From assembly GCF_018139145.2 (NCBI RefSeq), contig NC_059483.1, forward strand, positions 2,047,001 through 2,111,000: a DNA stretch of 64,000 bases. Direction: 5' to 3'. Origin of the DNA: Gymnogyps californianus (Eukaryota; Chordata; Aves; Accipitriformes; Cathartidae). This document shows, in pieces, positions 27,301 to 39,737 of this stretch (position 1 is the stretch's first letter; each line of letters opens with the position of its first letter). Under the pieces are notes generated by a model. The model made no database searches, had not been told where the DNA came from, and saw only the letters and a list, made by a program, of their open reading frames with translations. A program made the translations under genes and the position numbers.

Positions 27301-30300
27301 AATTTATTTATTTTAACATGTTATCTTAACTGCTCAAAAATGCGTTCCATCCCGTTTCCTTCTCCGTGTAAAAACTCTGCATTATCCCTTTATTACCGAA
27401 GGATCGCTAGGACGTAACCACACACAGAGCAGAGTTTTTCCTAGGCGTTGCACGAAGGGGCCCTCACAAACCTCATCTCACCCCGCCCCGAATCCCATCT
27501 AACTCCCATCTTTGCTGAAGTGCAGCTGTGGGCACCGCAGGCACCGACGGCAAAGCTGCTGTAGTCAGCCGGCGCTGCCAAGGCGGTACGAGCCCTGCTT
27601 GTCAGGCGATGCTCCAGCGTGGCTGCTTCGACAGACAGCCCCGGCGAGGGAGGGGATGCTGCTACACGGCTGCCGTACGCAAGCTGCCTCAGGTGAGTAC
27701 CCAGAAAGGGCATTTTTGCAAAACAAATCTCACCCTAGAGATTTGGGAAAGGGCTCGGTTTCTGCCTCCGCATGCCGCGCACGGCTCTGCTGTTCCTGAG
27801 GCTGTGCCTCCCTCTCCAGGCAGCCCAGGAGCTGTAATTGCTGCTGGTTGTCATTTCATCAAGCCTTGCTCCAAGCAAAATTTAATTGACGTGGGCTTAA
27901 GGTAGCCGGCAATATCTGCTGGACAGCCAGCACGACGGCTGCAAGCGCTGCTCGTTTCTGTCGTGGGTAACGATGCGGACAGCCTGCCAAACGGCTCTGA
28001 TGGAAATCATCTCATGGAGCATGAGAGGTGTCATGCTGAGCTCCAGCTCAGGCTGTGAAGCTGCAGAATACAAAACACAAGACCACTACCAGTGTTTTTG
28101 TAACTGGGTATTTTTGTCCTGTGTTCACAACAGCTTTGCTCAAGTCTTCAGGATTTCACCTTGAGATGTCTCAATCCACTGCGCTCCCACACCGTGTTCC
28201 CCAGCCCATGCTCTCTGGAGGGTGCAGAGCAGAGGCACAGCACCCTCCCTCGCCCTCCAGCAGCCCTCCCGAGGCCGGGGCATGGATCCTACCAACACAC
28301 ACACCCCCACACCTCAATATCAGAATTCCTTCTATGTTTGCCATCCCAAAGAGTCCAAAGTGCCCCCATGATGGGGATGTCAATGTTCCCTTTCCCCTCC
28401 CGCATGACAGGGATCTCGCTCAGGGACACCCACAGGGCTTTTCCCACTCATTTCTCAGAACTTTTCTTGTAGGACTTTACTCCTAATTGTATTTTTGCGA
28501 GCAAGCCCAGCAGGGACTAGCATTTCTAGCTGCACGGCCTCGGGGCAAGCTCAGAGCCCGCCGGGTCTCTGCCCCCAGACAGTGTGAGCAGAGCTGCCAC
28601 CACCAAGCGTGTCCATGGAAAAGCAACCCTAACTCATTCCTGGTCATGTCTGGAGAGAAGTGCTCTGCAAACACGCCGATGAATAACACTAAACAGGTAC
28701 TAAAATATTCTATGAACAGGGGAAAAAAAAAATCGTTTTGTAAATATTACTCATTTTCCTCAACTGCTGGTTAATAATATTGAATTTTGTTCTACATACA
28801 GTCTTCACTGCTACTTAAGAATAACGCGCGTTCTTAAATACATGAGAGAGTGCTTGAAGCTTTGCCCACTAATAGCCAAGGACTGTAATAACTCTGGGAT
28901 AATCCAGCAACCAAATAAACCAAAACCCCCTTGTAATGACCCCCCTCCCAAAGAGCACTCAGGGGTACGTTCACAGCCAGAGCGGGGCTGCACCACTTCA
29001 TACAAGTATTTGCATTAATAGTCCTTGAGTAGCCGACTACAATCCTTGGACATCAGAGGGAGTCAAGGTACAGAGACCGTATATATTTATTCACTGTGTT
29101 AACTGTATTTGTGTGTGTTTATTGCATTTAGGTGTATACTTAATGCATTTATTTAACTCTACAAAAAATGCGCCAGGAGATTTTTCGGTTTGTAACCATC
29201 TTCACCAAACGTAAATAAAACCAACCTCATTATATGAGCCCTGCGCAGAGCACTGTTTCCACTCATACTGAAACCTGATGCTGCCAAAATTGATATTATC
29301 TTATTTCTGCCACAAGAATCATATGAAATTATGTTGCCTAACAAAGCAAGAATAAATGTAGTAGGAAAACAGTGTCCAGCGCTCCCAGAGTTAGCAGTAC
29401 AGCCTGTGCAGACAGAGCCCAATACACCATTGTATACAATTCCTACCATAAGAAATATGCAATATGCCACTTATTTTTATGAGATATTTCTTACCCGTGT
29501 CAGGCAGAACGATGTGGCTACTGGGAGCACAGAGGATGCAAGTGCATCTCATAGTAAGCTGCATTCTGTGAGCAATCTAGGGAATCATATATTAATATAA
29601 ACCAGTTGCTTTTTATATTCTCCTTTTTAATACAAAGAATCACTTTTTATGCAGTTGAACAGCTGATCTTTGAAAAGGATGGGAGAGGATGGCTGGCTCT
29701 CAGCTGCCTTTTGCCTGAGCAGTTGAAATAAGGACCATGAAGCAAGAAATCCTACAGCTCCAGTCGTAAGAGCTTCTTTGCTCGGTCACTCGGGGGAAAT
29801 CAATACCACCCTCAGCCGGAAAATGCAGCCCATACACGGCAAATTGCTCATCTCCCCCGTTTCTTCCCAAATCCACATTGCTGCAGATACTGAGCATTTT
29901 GGGGAAGCTGAACCACGCAGAATAGACTAAAATGCACTAATCTACTAAGACAAGCAAAACCGTGAAACATCCATTTTACAGACTATGGTTATGTGCTTAC
30001 ATGGGATGTCTCCCTCCTCCTGCATTCCTCAGGCCCTTATTCCCAGAGAATTCAAGTACCTGGAGAAAGGGATGAGGAGTTCAGTAATTAGTCCTCTGGC
30101 AGTCTTGTTGGGTTTTATTCTAAATAGCTCTTGCGATTCCTTAATGCCAAAGAAAGCAGGAGGGGAAAAAAACCAAGAAAACCAGGTATCGTGAGGACTT
30201 TTATGTCCCAGACTAAATAAACACGCAGGATTACAGACACTGCCTGAACCGAACAGCTTTCCTGCCTGGGGCAGGGAAGGAAAGGAAGGTGAAAAAAAAA

Positions 30301-31879
30301 AACAACTTTCCTACAGCACATCCAATGGCATAAATTGGAGCAGCTTTTAGATACAATCTGTTTTTTCAGGCACCACACATGTCGGGAGTACCGAGTCTGG
30401 CCCTGCCGCTACGTTGCTGGGCGTATAAATGGGACTATCGAACTACTGAGCCAGTTTTCTGGATGTACTACAGAAACCATACTTTTGAAAACTTCATCCC
30501 TGCTGTGGGCATAATCAAGGGGTAATTAGGACTTGGTGAAGCCTAATATCTTTCTGCTCTTGCTCTTTGCTTTTCACGAAGGGGAGAAGATAAGAGCTTG
30601 CACAGCATGCCAAACTCTTTTCCTTTACTTTTCTTATCACCTTGCTAACTACTTTGTGGTTTCCAAATCAGGCTACAGAAAAAGGCTCCCTTTCCACCTC
30701 CTCCCCACAACCTTCCCAGAGCACAGTAAAACTCCACAGCAGATTTCTTATGATTATCACTTTTTCACTTTCTGACGTGATTAACAGTAAGTGGCTCTCA
30801 GTAACTATTTGAAAGCATTTTCAAAATTTACTTCGGAATAAGATTTATAAAGGCCATAAAATTCCTTTCCAAAATCCAGGCATCCATTTATGAAAACAAG
30901 TCACTTCTGAAATAGCCTGTTATCACTATTTATGTCTTCATTTTTTGACTTCACAGCTCATTTTTTGACTTCTCTCCCATGCCAACCAAGAGAACCAAGC
31001 CCAGCAAGCGGGACCAAATACTGCAGGACCGAAGGAAGCAAGAGGACCCAAAACTGCAGCCCTGAACATGCTCGTCAGATTAGCGGGGCAGCATTACATC
31101 TGAGGCAATATACCTTTCCGCTCTGTTGGGCTTACTAACTCCGCTGGGTGACTGAACACACACGCTGGTGATTAAAGAAGTGGTATTGGGGTGCAGGGGT
31201 GGCCAGGAGTGGGGAACCCCCGGACATCAAACTCCAAGGACCGCAGCCCAGCCACGGGCGAGCGCAGATGCTGCGGCGTGTGGGAGCGCAGAGGCATCCC
31301 GGAGCAAAGGCAGAGCTATTACCCAAGCAGATTGCGTCGCTTTACACATGTCCTTTCCAGCAATCCTCTCAGCTATTCCAGCCTGTTAGGATGGCTCACA
31401 GGGTGTTTAAACAGTTTGGCCGTGTCCTCTGGATAATTATAATGAGCTACAGCCTACCAAAAACCCCCATAAAATGCAATTCTGCTCATGCTGACTTATG
31501 TGACTGCAGCACTCATCCTGTCTCCTGGGAATACTTACAAGAAGTAGGGGACCTTTTGCCAAAACAGGGGAAAAAAAGAAAAAAGAAGCCAGTCGTTGTT
31601 GTTCGCTCACCTTTCCGTACGCCTGCCTACCTGACATCTCCTACAGCCTGGGGAAAACCCACTCCAAGTCACAGCAGTGTGCCCTGCAGCAACACAACTG
31701 CCCTTTATTACCAATTAATTTACTATAAAGATTCTTTTGGGCTTGCAAATACTGAATGTAAAGTGACTGTAAATGTGAATTATTAGCCTTTTATAAGCCT
31801 GAGCTCTCTGTATCCACAAGTCGCCTCTCTGACAGCCGCTGCCACTGGCAGATGAGGACACAGGTCAGGGAGGGTTCGC
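21336..31879. other. Long noncoding stretch
   Basis: Beyond the 20-base tandem repeat at 30938 I recognise no gene or transposon. Frames of up to 195 codons (31199-31786, plus strand) lack known domains. GC-rich pieces at about 22000-22330, 24200-24400 and 27430-27680 carry overlapping frames on both strands. AT-rich pieces such as 24960-25260 are candidates for conserved noncoding elements. Confidence 0.45.
30938..30972. repeat. Short tandem duplication, 20-base unit
   Basis: TCATTTTTTGACTTCACAGC (30938-30957) is followed at once by TCATTTTTTGACTTC (30958-30972), giving 1.75 copies. The first 15 bases are identical in both. Confidence 0.85.
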
Positions 31880-32220
31880 ATTCATTTTGCCCCCCGTGCT
31901 TTCCCCCGCTCCTTTGCGGCAGGGCTGGATTTTCGCTCGGGTTTGCCTGAGATGGCTGCTCCATCTCCCGGCTCCGGGGATGGGATTGCCTCCTTCCCCT
32001 TGGCAGGGAGGCTCAGAGCCGGCCGGTGGCCGCCAGCCGCAGGGCTCGGCCCACTGCAAGGCACCAGTTGCAGCATCTCCCCAGCCTGGAAGAAATGCAC
32101 ATCTTCCTCCCACCACAGTAATAAAACAAACTCTAAAAATCCTCCTGGGTGGGTGGTTATGCTGCGGGAATGGGGCTCCGGAGGCACTAGAAATAATGTG
32201 ATTCCCCCGCGGGGATGCGA
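31880..32220. other. GC-rich patch, moderate CpG
   Basis: About 20 CpG dinucleotides occur in 340 bases, in a GC-rich stretch with four frames of more than 100 codons open on the two strands together. None of the translations is recognisable, and coexistence on both strands argues against coding. Confidence 0.35.
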
Positions 32221-35154
32221 TTTCATGAGAGCTTCGCTCCCACCCAGGCACTGCTGCTTTGGGAGGATATTGTTTTTATGAAACAATCACTCAACTTACA
32301 TTAAGAAACATATCAGCGGGCTCTGCTACTGCTTAAGATGATTTGGACTTGAGCTTTTCCACGGTGTGCCACCTGCTTTTAGCCAGGGACCCAGAAGGGA
32401 CAAGAAAACGTGAAAAAAGGTGCAGGATGCTGTGCAGTCATCTCATACAGCAGAACCGAAATGGGGAGCGACTTAGCTGGCCAGGACCAAGAAACGGCAG
32501 AAAGATCTTTCTGCAATGGCAGGAAGCCCCAAAGGACACATACAATGCCACAGGAGCGGTAAGCAGCACATCCTGGGCAGTGGTGTAATCCATTCTTTGT
32601 TAGTAGTAGTATTTGTATTTTTCTAGAAGGAAATGTAGACATGACATACAGCTGGGGACAAGGATGGCATTGTACTAAGTACAACACCATCATTAATGGA
32701 TTCGGCTGGCAAGGCACTGCAAAACAATTCATCAACAATCCCTATCACCATCATCCTTGGCCAGCTATAATGACTATATTACTATAGCATAAAGAGCAAT
32801 CCCATAGATGCATGATATATGAAGTACAAAATGTGTTTTCCTAAACATCTGCGAGGCAGGCAAGCAACAAATTAACTTGTTGTAATTAAGTCTGATAATG
32901 CGATAATTTGAGCATGACCTTTGTAAAAAGGGCAAAAAAAGTCTACCATCATTCATTAATGTTAATAAAGTGGTTGAGCTCTTTACTAAATAGATGTCCA
33001 TCAACGGTACATTGCCAAATTGCTACACAGGTAGTCTTAATCAGTGTCTAGCAGGGCAGGTCACACTACACGTGGGCTCTACAGCGAAGAAGAGTTCAGT
33101 TTTAGGCATTAAGAACTGTATTGATATCGGAGACAAGATGAGAGCTTCACTGGTTTGTCACCCCAATCCAGATGGAAACGGCTGGGGTAACCCTCCGCAA
33201 ACACCCCCAGGACAGATCCAAAGGAGACAAGGGGAGAGAGCTGCAGCTCAGAGGAATGGGAAGGAATTGCGGGAGGGAACAGCACGGGGTTTTGTGGAGG
33301 TGGCACCATCCATCAAGTGACCAAGCACAGCCAGCACCGACCCGGGGCAAACAGAGCTGCTCAGATTCAACAGAGAAAGCCTTTACAGGAATTCTTCACG
33401 TTTGCCTTTTTTAAAAACAGATGGGACATTGTTTAAGCACGTCACAGAGCATTTTAAGAAGAGCACAGAAATTACCTGGACCTCTCCTATTCGCTACCCG
33501 CCGTGGAAGGTGCCGTGGATTCAGCAGGGACCCTCCATGCCGGCTGGGGACCCAGACCCACGAGGAGCGGGCAGACACCCCAGCAACACCTTATGCCTGT
33601 GGGAACCACGAGACCACCCAAAAATGGTCTGAAATACCTGAAATTATGCCAGCAAGGCACCACTTCATCACAACGCTGGGTCTTGATGCTCCTCGCTGCC
33701 CTCCTCTGCCAAGCCCCAGCACGCTGCTTGCCAGCATAGCAAGAAAAACAGACGGTATTAGAAAAGCCACCTCTGAAGTGTTGCTTCATAGCTCAGTTCC
33801 TCATCTTTGGTGCCCAGGGCTGCTGGTGGGTTCAGCACCAGAAAACTGAACTTTCCATTTTGCATGCAGAGCCCAGCCAGAAACCAGGGATTGCAAAAAA
33901 TCAGGCACCAACGAGAGACACCACAGACTGGTTTAATTAACGCCAACATCCTCTCTACTCAATTTCAATCATGTTTAATGGGTGAATAACTAAGGAGAAC
34001 TATAAAGCTACAAAAAAAAAAAAAACCCTTAGCTGTGCCCGCTGCACCCCGGTGCCGCAGAATTACGATCTGCGGCGAGCACACCACGCCGGGGAAGCAA
34101 AAGTTGTGTTGTGAAACAACAAAAAGGAGCACGTTAAATCAGGCCTGTGCTGCGGAGGGGTGCAGTGGGTTTGTAAAGCCTAATTTCTTAAAAAGTAACT
34201 TTGGCTGATAGTGCGGATACATGGCCGCGTGCCTCCCTTGATAGGAAAGTTCTCCCCTGTCAGAGTGATCTAATATTTGTTACTCGCTATTCCTCTCATT
34301 TTCCTGTGGCATTTCAGCGCAGGGCCATGGCTATAAACAATAACAGGAGTTTTATGGCCAAACTTCAAGGTGCTCTCGCCTTCTCTACTGCTAACTTTTT
34401 TATGTTTTTACTGGAGAGGGAAGGAAATGAAGGTGGTGGCATTTACAACGCAAACACAGCACTAAATTCACCTGGGAACTGCACCCGCCGGGATGCGGGG
34501 CTGGAGTCACAAGTGCTTTAAAGCAAGAATGAGGCAACAAAAACAGCAAAAAAAAAAATTTAATTTTGCTCAAAATGAGAAGACAGACATTCTCTAGAAA
34601 TTAAATAGGTTCACACCCTCAGGTGTAAAAAAACCCAACTTTTAAAAGGGTGCTTTGACGTATAAATCTAAAATATATCTAAATTCTTTTTAATTATTAA
34701 AATTATAAATATATTTTACTGTGTTAACGTAAACAATACCTCACCCTAGAGGGCCCCTAAGTAAGCTAACTTTTATTATCCTCTGTTTTATCTGCTTTCT
34801 AATTTCCACAGCAGGAACATGACCAAGGCTGAGAAACTCGCTGCTGTCCGGGAAGCCCCGGAGCGGCTCGAGCTCCCAGCTGCCTCCCTGGGGCCGAGCC
34901 CCAGCACCTTCAGCACAAGGTCCCCGCTCCCGCGGGGCTGGGGTGCACGGGGGGTGCAAACCTTTCCTTCTGATTTAAAAGCAAACCAGGCTTTGGCCGG
35001 TTTTCTCAACCCGCTTTCCACCACCACGGGAATGCCCAATTCCTGTGCCGTACCCTAACAGGAGGTAAGGAGCCCGCTTGCTTTTTGCCTTGGAAAAAAT
35101 AAAAAGAACGTTGCAGATTTAAATATTTTTTCAAGGCTGGGCTGTGCAGGCTTT

Positions 35155-35310
35155 ACCCACCCCAGCGCCCGGGGAGCTACCGGCGAGGGGGTCTCGGCAC
35201 CGGCGGGCTCAGCAGCTGCACCTCCGCGGGAGGATGCTCGACTGCATCACTCGACAATTAACGGTGCTACGTACAGCACCGCTGCCCGTAACCAGAACAG
35301 CCCCCGCTGA
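35155..35310. other. CpG-rich patch
   Basis: At least 15 CpG dinucleotides occur in about 150 bases, with blocks such as GCGCCCGGGG and CCTCCGCGGGAGG. No recognisable protein is encoded. Confidence 0.35.
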
Positions 35311-35691
35311 AGCATGCAGCAAACTTCTCACTTCGCTGGCTTTCATTACAGCAAATTGCCAGCGACAACCAAGACCCTCAAACCACCTCATCTTTGAAAC
35401 AGCCAGAGGCTAAGAGGTAAAATACAAACATTGTCAAGACAGTTTGGTATTAGCAGTCTAACATCATTATAGAGCTAAGTGCTAGGGAAGAAATCCAATG
35501 AGCCATCTGCAGAAAGAATAGGTATTACACACCCCTAACAGGCACAGCCAGTAAATATATTTATCAGTTTAGGAATGCTAAATGAGTCTATGAGTCTGTT
35601 CCATTTCATTTCTTTCACAGGATATTTCTCCAGATAAGTATAAGGAGGTTGAAAGCTTTTCATCTTTGCAGCTTGTTAGGAATCTAGCTTT

Positions 35692-35709
35692 AAAAAAAAA
35701 AAAAAAAAA
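35692..35709. repeat. Poly(A) tract, 18 bases
   Basis: Eighteen A in a row are followed by CTAAAAAATAAAAA. The sequence to the left has no recognisable coding remnant, so a processed pseudogene is not supported. Confidence 0.9.
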
Positions 35710-36037
35710 CTAAAAAATAAAAATCCAAGAGTCTCTGCAGGGTTTTTTTCTAAAGCTCGCTCACTGTAAGAAAATGCATACACAGCCCTTTGCTTTCCCT
35801 TGCTTTCACGTTCATGAAACATCTCCTGAATAAGCTTGTCCGTTATTATTAGGATTCAAAATAATTTACAAAAAGAGGGCTGTGGACACACACCCTAGTA
35901 CAGACAAGATACCTCCCAGTTCTTACTGAGACCTATCCTCAGGCACAGTCCCTATCCTGGCAAAGAAGTGCTGTTAATATAACTACGGGTTTATCCTACT
36001 CATCCCCAAATTCCCACTTGCCCTTTCTCTGCTGGGC

Positions 36038-36310
36038 TGGCCCGGGTGACCACGGTGTCCCCGAGGTCAAGGCCACCGGCAGCACCAGCAGCGCGGTGCG
36101 TGGCACCGGCTATCCGATTTCACAGCCCGCTTTGTGCCAGAGCGGCACGAACCCTCGCTTTGCTGTTGCATCAGGAACGAAAGCAGCAGGTATTTTATGG
36201 CTTGCGGAGGTTCGATGCCGCAGACGTGGGACCGTGTCTCCTCCTGCCCTGCGATGGAGCTGGGGAAGGGCAGGGATCGTAGGGACAGTGCAGACGGGCT
36301 CGGTGCCGCA
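36038..36310. other. CpG-rich patch
   Basis: About 25 CpG dinucleotides occur in 270 bases. Several frames are open together on both strands, none with a recognisable product. Confidence 0.35.
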
Positions 36311-39300
36311 GGGCTGGAAGGCGTGAAGCCAAAACCCCTCGGTCTTGTCTAGAAACATATGTGAGCTACACGCTTACAGAAAAGAAGTTGTGAAGGGAAA
36401 CATCCCACGTCCGATATCACGGAGACGCCATCAGATCTGAGCCTCTGCCTCACCTCAGCTTTGAACTTCCTTTCAAGCAGCCTCAGTGGAAAGGAAGATT
36501 ATCTGTTTTTATGCTGGGGGAGATAATACGTATCTTTTCTATTTATTAAGGTTCAGCAGCAGCTTGAACCACAATGGTTTTTATTCATAAGGTGATTTGC
36601 CTTTCAGATCTGTCAGGCAGACGGCTGCATTAGCGATCCAACCTGCTTTCACCGAGTGAAGGACAAGAGCTGATTGCTCATCCCCGATCTTTTGGCAAAT
36701 GCATCAAGTATTTATTGTAAAAGAGGGTGAGAAGGGAACCTTTTAAAAAAGTTGTGGTTCATTTTTTAACTACTTTAAAGCAGTTTGTCCCCATAAAGGA
36801 TTGTTTAAACATGAAGGACATAAAAGTAACTGTATTCATATCCATTTTGTCTTCAGGAAATGATTCCTAGGACATTAGCCTTGTGTTGGGGATAGAAAAC
36901 TCCCAGGACCCATGGAAAGCAGGTTTCCTCACCCCTTTAATTGTACTTGCCTTTCTAAAATTGCAATGTGAATGCTAGACAAGTGCTTGGTCCCACATCG
37001 AATCGGCTTTGTAATCCCCAGCACCCAAGAGGTCAAGCAGATTGTCTGAGGTGTCTTTATTCTCAGCCTTATAAATGACTGATTTAGTTCATCTCTAATA
37101 CAGCAGGGAAAACTCAGGTTTTCCTTGTATGATATCCATCAATGATGCATCAATGCAATTCATGATTTGTTTCTACATGCTTTTTACGTACCTATCCATC
37201 ACTTCAAGCATTGCTGGGCACGGAAGCCGCACAGCCTCCCCAGGGGAGTCCCCCGGGTGCCTCCAAAGGTCGGGCAGCTGTAAATCAGGCGGATGCTTTG
37301 CCCTCGGAGCACGCTCGTTCGTGCAGAGCCACACCACAGAGCTCTGAGCACAGGAGTGAAGCAAAGGTATGATTTTCAAAGGAATCTGAGCAAGTCGTAC
37401 GTCCAAGCAGGATTCCCAGACTGGCCCTGCCTAAGTTCCCAGCCCAGGTGCTTAGACCCAGCTGCCCTGGAGCCATCATCCATCGCTGCCGGCAGCCCGC
37501 AGCATACAAACCTCGCCAGACCAGGCGTTCGGAGCTACCGTGCAACAGCCGTGATAGCTGTCTGGTACATGATTTCACTTTTCACATTGGTAGTGGATGA
37601 AGGGTATGTGTGGCTAATGATTTAAATCTGCACCGAGCTTTCTCCTCTCTCTTGTTACCTTCCGAAGGAATCAAAGGACAAGATTCACACGGTGAAAGTC
37701 TGCATTTCCACCTTGAATTCATTCGCTTCTGCACCCAGCTGCCATTTTATACGCAAAGCTAGACAAAACACGGCACAAAAGGAAAAAAATCGGTAAACAC
37801 TACATTGGCACTCACAATTCAAAGGCTATGAGAGAAAAGGGAACAGTCCTACGATGAGGCACACGTCCAAACCTCTTTCAGAAATGCATTCGTTTAGGCG
37901 AGTTAAACCATCTCCAATTGATGTTAGTAAATCAGCCATGTCCTTGAAGTTACTTAGGCACCAGGGTTTTGAAAATTATCCCAGCTTAACTGAGAAATTT
38001 TGGCAAAATTGTATAATAGAGAGGGACAGATCCCTCCCCGGGTGAGAGGGGAAGCCTGCGTCCCACCAGCGCGCCCCAGCTACGGCTGGTGATGGATGTT
38101 ATGGGCCAGACCGTGAATGCGTTACCCACGTCACCGGGAACCACTCACCAGAGTCTGATTAGGCCGGTTTTACTAAATCATCAGTTTTACCAAAGCCTGC
38201 AGTTTGGCACCGTCGTTAGTGAGCTCTGCTCTGCACTGCTGCCGTGGAGAGCCAGGGTCAGCCGGACCCCGGCAGATGCTGGACCAGGATCCGCTCCAGG
38301 AAAGAGGGATGCTTCCAGCTCCTCACACCACAACCAGGGCTTTGTACATTCAGTGCTTTTTGAAATGTGGACCCAGATAATCCATTTCTGCAGAAAAGAT
38401 AGGCCTACTTAATTATCTGTCCTTTGCACTGCCAGGCAATGTATATTAAAATGTTTGAATAGAGAATACTGCAATAAATCCTGTTTCGATTTATTTTTTG
38501 CCTTCTGGAAAGCATAAAAAATAGAAGTGAATAGAATAACCAATAAAAGATAAAAATTCTCGTCTTCTTTCTTTTAAATTGAAGTTTACCTAAGTTACAC
38601 AAATGCAGCATTTCAGCGGCACCTTTTACACTTCAAAGGATTTCCATGTTTATATTAAAACCTTGATAAGTGGGATTTATTATTTAACTAATTCCATTTG
38701 CAGGAACAAACCAGAGATACAGCAGCCTTCCTTTTAGTGAGTTTTTCTTTATAATGTATTTTCCATTTGGCAGGCAGAGGAAGGGAAACCATCAGTCACC
38801 AAGCCCTACAGTTCATTGTATCAAACTCGCAGAGCTTCGACTGAGCGTGGACTTGTAACACGCTCTTCCCCACATCCCACCCGGAGAAACACAACTGATA
38901 AAACTACTGAGCATGCAACGTCCACTGCGGTCTCAGCACACAACTTGGCTAACTCAGCGGGGAATCGCATCCAGCTTGTGCAGCGGTTTGGGCTTTAAAA
39001 TTCATATGGAATAACCAGAGCTTACATGTGATGCACCGATAGCCGCCGTGCTGAAACAGCGTTTCGAAACTGCCTGTCTCTTTCTCGCAGAAGATCAACA
39101 GGAACATCCCGATCCTTTGAAAAATAGGTAGCGTTTAAAAAGGGATATTTTAAAAAAAATGCACTCGAATGTACTATACTGTTAGGAGTTTATCCACCTA
39201 TGTCAGAATGGAGGTGCCAGTCGGACGATGGGGCAAACCACTCCGGGTCTGCAAGTCCTCACAGATGCACGTTAGAGAAGCAGCGAAGATAAATTCATAC

Positions 39301-39689
39301 AGACTGCGTTCGTGCTCTGCGTCCGCCGGTGTGGGGAAGCCAGTCTGTCTCACCTGGTTTATGCACAGCGGTCCTGCTGCCGGGCCGGGGTTGCAAATGT
39401 CACCGGCGGTGACGCAGCGTTCAGCGTTCGTGCCCAGCGTAGTTAGCACTGTGCAGTTTTGCTGTAATTACATATTTGAGAAAATAAATGGAAGTTATAT
39501 AGTTGCTTCTTGCTTATACTAAGCTTTCTTTGAATGGATGCGTTTATTTTGACATAATGGTATAAACATGTAACAATTCCTATTTAAAAAAAAAAAAAGA
39601 GCAAAAACTACATAAACCAGAATTTGACAGGGGTAAGTCAACATAGCTCAGCTTAGTGCAATTAATCTTACTCCACTTGCCAAGGCTGT

Positions 39690-39737
39690 TGTTAACCTTA
39701 AAATGACCTGTTAACCCCAAAATGACGTGTTAACCCC
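39690..39737. repeat. Tandem repeat, 19-base unit, about 2.5 copies
   Basis: Units are TGTTAACCTTAAAATGACC (39690-39708), TGTTAACCCCAAAATGACG (39709-39727) and a partial TGTTAACCCC (39728-39737). Each contains GTTAAC, a half-site-like motif for HNF1-type homeodomains, although repetition alone may explain it. Confidence 0.9.

Noticed and set aside
29159..29600. Paired open frames on opposite strands (103 and 89 codons)
   Set aside because: Mutual overlap on both strands and no domain. Treated as chance.
31199..31786. 195-codon plus-strand frame
   Set aside because: No recognisable domain. Other plus-strand frames and minus-strand frames are open over parts of the same region, and there is no supporting splice or poly(A) context.
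35692..35709. Poly(A) tract as the tail of a processed pseudogene
   Set aside because: The sequence to its left has no coding remnant and no matching target-site duplication was seen.
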